Shown piece after piece: positions 59,923 to 64,000 of a stretch of 64,000 nt of DNA (its first letter is position 1; the number at the start of each line of letters is the position of its first letter). A program made the position numbers and the translations under genes. The notes under the pieces were generated by a model that was given only the letters and a program-made list of their open reading frames with translations, ran no database searches and was not told the origin of the DNA. Source of the stretch: Edwardsiella anguillarum ET080813 (lineage in GTDB: Bacteria; Pseudomonadota; Gammaproteobacteria; Enterobacterales; Enterobacteriaceae); NCBI RefSeq assembly GCF_000264765.2, contig NZ_CP006664.1:124001-188000 (forward strand), written 5' to 3'.

Positions 59923-62217
59923 TCAGTGCATCGCATCCTCGGCCTTGCGCTGCTGCGCGCTACGAAAACGATAGCTGAGGCTCGCGTTGCCCTCGGCCAC
60001 GTCAACGCTGACCGAGCCTCCGCTGACCAGCTCACCGAACAGCAGCTCATTGGCCAACGGCTTTTTCAGGTTATCCTGGATCACCCTCGCCATCGGCCTG
60101 GCCCCCATCGCACGATCGTAGCCGCGCTCCGCCAGCCAGTTACGCGCGGCGTCGCTGACCTCCAGCGAGACGCCCTTACCATCCAGCTGCGCCTGCAGTT
60201 CGACGATAAACTTATCGACCACCTGATGGATGATCTCCGTCGACAGATGGTTAAACCAGATGATGTTATCCAGCCGGTTGCGGAACTCCGGCGTAAAGAT
60301 CCGCCGGATCTCCTCCATCGCGTCGCTGCTGTTGTCCTGCAGGTTAAAGCCGATGGACTTACGCTGCGTCTCCTGTACCCCGGCGTTGGTGGTCATCACC
60401 AGGATCACGTTGCGAAAATCGGCCTTACGCCCATTATTATCGGTCAGGGTGCCGTTATCCATCACCTGCAGCAGCAGGTTGAACACGTCCGGGTGCGCCT
60501 TCTCGATCTCATCGAGCAGCAGCACCGCGTGAGGGCTCTTGATCACCGCGTCCGTCAGCAGTCCGCCCTGATCAAAGCCGACGTACCCCGGCGGGGCGCC
60601 GATCAGGCGGCTCACCGTGTGCCGCTCCATATACTCGGACATATCAAAGCGCAGCAGCGGAATATCCAGCGCCCGAGCCAGCTGTACCGTTACTTCGGTC
60701 TTGCCGACGCCGGTCGGCCCGGCGAACAGGAACGATCCCACCGGACGGTGATCCTGATTCAGCCCCGCACGGCTCATCTTAATGGCCTCGGTGAGCGCGC
60801 TGATGGCCTTATCCTGACCGAACACCAGCATCCGCAACCGATCGCCCAGGCTCTTCAGTACGTCGCGGTCGCTGGCGGAGACGGTTTTCTCCGGAATACG
60901 CGCGATACGGGCCACCACCGCCTCGATATCCGCCACATTGATGGTCTTCTTACGCCGGCTCGCCGGCATCAGACGGCTGCGGGCACCGGCCTCGTCGATC
61001 ACATCGATGGCCTTATCCGGCAGATGGCGATCGTTGATGTACTTCACCGACAGATCGACCGCCGCGCGCAGGGCCTTGGCGGTGTAGCGCACATCGTGGT
61101 GCGCCTCATACTTCGCCTTCAGCCCGTTGAGGATCTGCACCGTATCGTCGGCGCTCGGTTCGTTGATGTCGATCTTCTGGAACCGGCGCGCCAGGGCGCG
61201 ATCCTTTTCAAAGATGTTGCTGAACTCCTGATAGGTGGTCGAGCCGATCACCCGGATGCGCCCCCCTGACAGCAGCGGCTTGATCAGGTTGGCGGCATCC
61301 ACCTGACCGCCGGATGCCGCCCCGGCGCCGATGATGGTGTGGATCTCATCGATAAACAGGATGCTGTCGCTGTCCTGCTCCAGCTGCTTCAGCAGCGCCT
61401 TAAAGCGCTTCTCAAAGTCGCCGCGGTACTTGGTCCCCGCCAGCAGAGAACCGATGTCCAGCGAATAGAGGGTGCAGTTAGCCATCACCTCCGGCACCTC
61501 GCCCTGCACGATGCGCCAGGCCAGCCCCTCCGCAATGGCGGTTTTCCCCACCCCGGACTCCCCCACCAGCAGCGGGTTGTTCTTGCGCCGGCGGCACAGC
61601 ACCTGTATGGCGCGCTCCAGCTCACGCTCGCGGCCGATCAGCGGATCGATGCCGCCGACCCGCGCCAGCTGGTTCAGGTTGGTGGTGAAATTCTCCATCC
61701 GCTCTTCGCCGCCGGGCGCCGCCGCGGCGTCATCCCCGCCGGGCGCATCGTTCGACCCGCCGCCCGCCGCCGGACCGGACTCGTTCTTATGAGTGCCGTG
61801 AGAGATAAAATTGACGATGTCCAGACGGCTCACGTCATGCTTGCGCAGCAGATAGGCCGCCTGGGACTCCTGCTCGCTGAAGATGGCCACCAGCACATTG
61901 GCACCGCTGACCTCGCTGCGCCCGGAGGACTGCACGTGAAACACCGCCCGCTGCAGCACCCGCTGAAAACTCAGGGTCGGCTGAGTATCACGTTCGCTAT
62001 CCCCCTGGGGAAGCAGCGGCGTGGTCTGCTCTATAAAGGTCTCCAGCTCCTGGCGCAGGGCCGCCAGATCCACCGCACAGGCCTCCAGCGCCTCCCGCGC
62101 CGCGGGGTTAGTCAACAGCGCCAGCAGCAGGTGCTCGACGGTCATAAACTCGTGTCGATGCTCGCGCGCCCTGGCGAACGCCATGTTGAGACTGAGTTCC
62201 AGTTCTTGGTTGAGCAT
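59923..62217 (-). CDS. clpA: ClpA, ATP-dependent Clp protease unfoldase
   Basis: ClpA unfolds substrates and feeds them to ClpP. The 764-residue protein has an N-terminal ClpS-binding domain, first AAA+ domain with Walker [10 protein letters not shown], a second with GPTGVGKTE, and the ClpP-binding loop KSIGF. I chose the ATG at 62217 ([11 protein letters not shown]) over a GTG two codons upstream; GGGAGG lies a few bases before. clpS is 24 bp upstream. Confidence 0.97.
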   Translation of the reverse strand: MLNQELELSLNMAFARAREHRHEFMTVEHLLLALLTNPAAREALEACAVDLAALRQELETFIEQTTPLLPQGDSERDTQPTLSFQRVLQRAVFHVQSSGRSEVSGANVLVAIFSEQESQAAYLLRKHDVSRLDIVNFISHGTHKNESGPAAGGGSNDAPGGDDAAAAPGGEERMENFTTNLNQLARVGGIDPLIGRERELERAIQVLCRRRKNNPLLVGESGVGKTAIAEGLAWRIVQGEVPEVMANCTLYSLDIGSLLAGTKYRGDFEKRFKALLKQLEQDSDSILFIDEIHTIIGAGAASGGQVDAANLIKPLLSGGRIRVIGSTTYQEFSNIFEKDRALARRFQKIDINEPSADDTVQILNGLKAKYEAHHDVRYTAKALRAAVDLSVKYINDRHLPDKAIDVIDEAGARSRLMPASRRKKTINVADIEAVVARIARIPEKTVSASDRDVLKSLGDRLRMLVFGQDKAISALTEAIKMSRAGLNQDHRPVGSFLFAGPTGVGKTEVTVQLARALDIPLLRFDMSEYMERHTVSRLIGAPPGYVGFDQGGLLTDAVIKSPHAVLLLDEIEKAHPDVFNLLLQVMDNGTLTDNNGRKADFRNVILVMTTNAGVQETQRKSIGFNLQDNSSDAMEEIRRIFTPEFRNRLDNIIWFNHLSTEIIHQVVDKFIVELQAQLDGKGVSLEVSDAARNWLAERGYDRAMGARPMARVIQDNLKKPLANELLFGELVSGGSVSVDVAEGNASLSYRFRSAQQRKAEDAMH

Positions 62218-62241
62218 GGGCACCTCCCTTCAGTTACCCGA

Positions 62242-62562
62242 TCAGGCTTTTTCCAGCGTGCACAGCAGCGGATGTTCATTGTCGCGCGCGTAGCGGTTGA
62301 TCAATGCCACCTTGGTCTCCGCAACCTCTGCCGTGAACACGCCGCACACCGCCTTGCCTTTATAATGCACAGTCAGCATCAGCTGCGTTGCACGTTCAAT
62401 ATCATAGGCGAAGAACTTCTGCAGCACCTCGATGACAAACTCCATCGGCGTATAGTCATCGTTATTCAGTATGACACTATACAGTGACGGCGGCTGCACC
62501 GCCCTGCGAGTCCGATCCTCTGCCAGCGGCTCAAGATTCAGCCAATCGTTCAAGTTCGCCAT
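62242..62562 (-). CDS. clpS: ClpS, adaptor for ClpA
   Basis: ClpS delivers N-degron substrates to ClpA. The 106-residue protein has the substrate-binding [18 protein letters not shown] and the conserved [15 protein letters not shown]. It precedes clpA with a 24-bp gap, the usual pair, and is divergent from cspD. Confidence 0.97.
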   Translation of the reverse strand: MANLNDWLNLEPLAEDRTRRAVQPPSLYSVILNNDDYTPMEFVIEVLQKFFAYDIERATQLMLTVHYKGKAVCGVFTAEVAETKVALINRYARDNEHPLLCTLEKA

Positions 62563-63007
62563 TTCAATCTGTTACCTGTTCTCTTCTCCCGGCGGGGCCG
62601 GTCGATCATCTATCACTGAGCCATATCATAACTACCATCAAGATTACCAGCCAACCCTGCATTTCCGCCCGTCGATCGGACAAAAAAAGCGCACTGCCGC
62701 ACAATTGCGTTAACTGCCTCAAACTTTGGTAAAAAGTTAGGGGGCTAAAAATAACCAGCCCTTGACGGCAACGGAGGCATCAATAGAGTGTAGACAAGCG
62801 GGGAATCGGTGGTAATTTGACCAGGCCGTCCCGCCCGGTGGTATGCCTGCAGCGCGAGGCTACCGCTGCCCGTAGGGTGCATTCCTAAGCCGTGGTGCAG
62901 CGATGTCCGCCACGGCTTAGGAACCTATCCTGAATCAGTCTTATCTCATTAACCGTGATCGCCGGCCTTCCGCCGCGATCTGCCACCGTAACGAGGGATG
63001 TATAAGC
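62563..63007. promoter_or_regulatory. clpS-cspD divergent intergenic region
   Basis: This 445-bp gap holds the promoters of clpS and cspD. In E. coli cspD is induced in stationary phase. A strong 14-bp inverted repeat lies at 62882-62923, about 85 bp before cspD. No coding sequence is supported. Confidence 0.5.
62882..62923. repeat. 14-bp inverted repeat upstream of cspD
   Basis: TTCCTAAGCCGTGG (62882-62895) and CCACGGCTTAGGAA (62910-62923) are perfect complements with a 14-bp centre. No U tract follows, so it is not an ordinary terminator. It could be a leader hairpin of cspD or a binding site. Confidence 0.85.
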
Positions 63008-63229
63008 ATGGAGACGGGTACCGTAAAGTGGTTTAATAACGCCAAAGGCTTTGGCTTTATCTGTCCGGCCAGCGGCGGCGACGATATATTCGCCCATTAC
63101 ACCGCCATTCAGATGGAGGGATATCGCACGCTGAAGGCGGGTCAACAGGTTCAGTTTGACCTTCATATCGGCCCCAAGGGTAATCACGCCAACACCATAA
63201 TCCCCATTCTCAGCGAGCCGGCGTCCTAA
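63008..63229 (+). CDS. cspD: Stationary-phase cold-shock-like protein CspD
   Basis: CspD is a cold-shock-domain protein that binds single-stranded DNA and inhibits replication in non-growing E. coli cells. The 73-residue protein has METGTVKWFNNAKGFGFI with intact RNP1, and DIFAHYTAI for RNP2, the CspD version. It is divergent from clpS as in E. coli. Confidence 0.95.
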   Translation: METGTVKWFNNAKGFGFICPASGGDDIFAHYTAIQMEGYRTLKAGQQVQFDLHIGPKGNHANTIIPILSEPAS

Positions 63230-63237
63230 GCGGCCTC

Positions 63238-63260
63238 ACCGGCCGGATCCCCCGGCCGGT
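63238..63260 (+). terminator. Possible cspD terminator
   Basis: ACCGGCCGG / CCGGCCGGT (9 bp, 5-nt loop) lies 8 bp after the cspD stop, followed by CTCTTCGG. The U tract is weak. Confidence 0.45.
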
Positions 63261-63402
63261 CTCTTCGGTCCGTCCCGCTCCACGTCAACCTCCCCTCAAC
63301 CATCCGCCGATTCCATACACAATGAGGTAGCATATTGTGCTGCTGTTTAGGCAGCCTCCCGGAAAATTCTGTCATCGTTAACCCGCAATGACAGGTGGCA
63401 CC

Positions 63403-64000
63403 ATGTCGTCAATCGAAATCGGCCACGCCCGGCCCGTCTCACGCCCCGCTTTACCGCTGTTTACCAGCCTGGCGACGGGTCGTTATCGGCCGACCCGTCT
63501 CTGGAATAAGGCCGCGTTTCGCGCCAAATTTGCCCTGCGCGCGCTGCTGGCGCCCGGCGATACCTACCGTCTGCTGCAGATGCTGGCCGGACTGCCGCAG
63601 CGCGATGCCATTCTGCGCTGTCAGCCTCGCCTGCCGTGCCGCCTGCACCATCCCTACCTGAGCGTGCGCCTCTCCCGTCCGCAGATCATTGAAGCGCTGA
63701 CGGATCACTATCGCCTGCTGAACCAGCTGCTGCCGATCTCCCGCTACCCGGCGCTGTACGCTGGGCAGGCGCTAACCCTGGCGACCCTCTGCGGGAAAAA
63801 CGACCAGACATACTCTCTGCGACTGACCATGCTGGAGAAGCTGAGTAAAGAGGGGGATCTGTCTATCGCGCTATGCGACCAGCAGAATATACTACTAGCT
63901 GTGTGTACGTTTAGTTTTATCGACTACCATGGTGCGCGGACCCTCTTCATCGGCGGGCTGCAGGGGTCGTCGCCATCGCTGCCGCACAGCCATACCCAGA
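63403..64000 (+). CDS. ybjX: YbjX/VirK-family protein (DUF535), 3' end cut off
   Basis: The frame is open to the window edge, giving the first 199 residues of about 320. Conserved pieces include LFTSLATGRYRP, CQPRLPCRLHHPYLS, LSRPQIIEALTDHY and the DUF535 motif TLFIGGLQG near the edge. E. coli YbjX and Salmonella VirK belong here; VirK is PhoP-linked and tied to envelope or peptide resistance, but the biochemical role is not known. I chose the ATG at 63403 with AGGTGG six bases upstream; another ATG lies at 63388. In E. coli ybjX also lies near cspD. Confidence 0.9.
   Translation, partial: MSSIEIGHARPVSRPALPLFTSLATGRYRPTRLWNKAAFRAKFALRALLAPGDTYRLLQMLAGLPQRDAILRCQPRLPCRLHHPYLSVRLSRPQIIEALTDHYRLLNQLLPISRYPALYAGQALTLATLCGKNDQTYSLRLTMLEKLSKEGDLSIALCDQQNILLAVCTFSFIDYHGARTLFIGGLQGSSPSLPHSHTQ

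Noticed and set aside
63333-63349. PhoP-box-like TGTTTA upstream of the ybjX-family gene
   Set aside because: Only one hexamer matches; the partner 11 bp upstream has three of six positions.

Overview
The window is an enterobacterial chromosome segment of fairly high G+C. Nearly every protein is a close relative of its E. coli counterpart, and the gene order follows the E. coli block running from mukB through kdsB, msbA, rpsA, aroA, pflB, dmsABC, serS, ftsK, lrp, trxB, cydDC, infA and clpA to cspD and ybjX. It is not E. coli itself: several E. coli genes of this block are missing (ycaQ, ycaL, ycaP, ycaC/M/N/K, tRNA serW) and others are inserted. A genus such as Edwardsiella or a relative in the Enterobacterales is my guess from general similarity, not something I could test.

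Layout from left to right. 0.2-7.5 kb: the condensin operon cmoM-mukF-mukE-mukB (minus strand). 7.6-8.7 kb: elyC plus a small coupled membrane protein (plus). 8.7-11.6 kb: an inserted purine module, an 8-oxoguanine deaminase-like amidohydrolase and a urate-type NCS2 permease. 12-14 kb: ycbJ, kdsB and ycaR. 14.2-14.9 kb: two cold-shock-domain genes, one of them degenerate. 15.2-20.2 kb: lpxK, msbA and comEC. 20.5-25 kb: ihfB, rpsA, cmk and aroA. 25.15-25.6 kb: an IS110-type transposase remnant lying between serC and aroA. 25.7-28.1 kb: serC and ansB. 28.2-34.6 kb: ycaO, then focA-pflB and pflA, the anaerobic formate system. 34.7-37.3 kb: an accessory TetR-controlled periplasmic redox cluster. 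37.7-38.2 kb: a PTS IIA-like protein without its catalytic histidine. 38.2-44.7 kb: ycaD and the dmsABCD-napF operon for DMSO/N-oxide respiration. 45-53 kb: serS, rarA, lolA, ftsK and lrp. 53.9-63.2 kb: trxB, cydDC, aat, infA, clpA, clpS and cspD. The right edge cuts through a ybjX/virK-family gene.

Functional themes are chromosome organisation and segregation (MukBEF, FtsK, IHF), envelope building (KdsB, LpxK, MsbA, ElyC, LolA), anaerobic metabolism (FocA, PflBA, DmsABCD, AnsB, CydDC) and translation or protein turnover (RpsA, SerS, InfA, Aat, ClpAS). The most interesting accessory pieces are the TetR/DUF417/thioredoxin/CcdA/DUF1471 cluster, which has two palindromic candidate operators, and the 8-oxoguanine deaminase plus urate-permease pair. 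I saw no CRISPR array, prophage, rRNA or tRNA.
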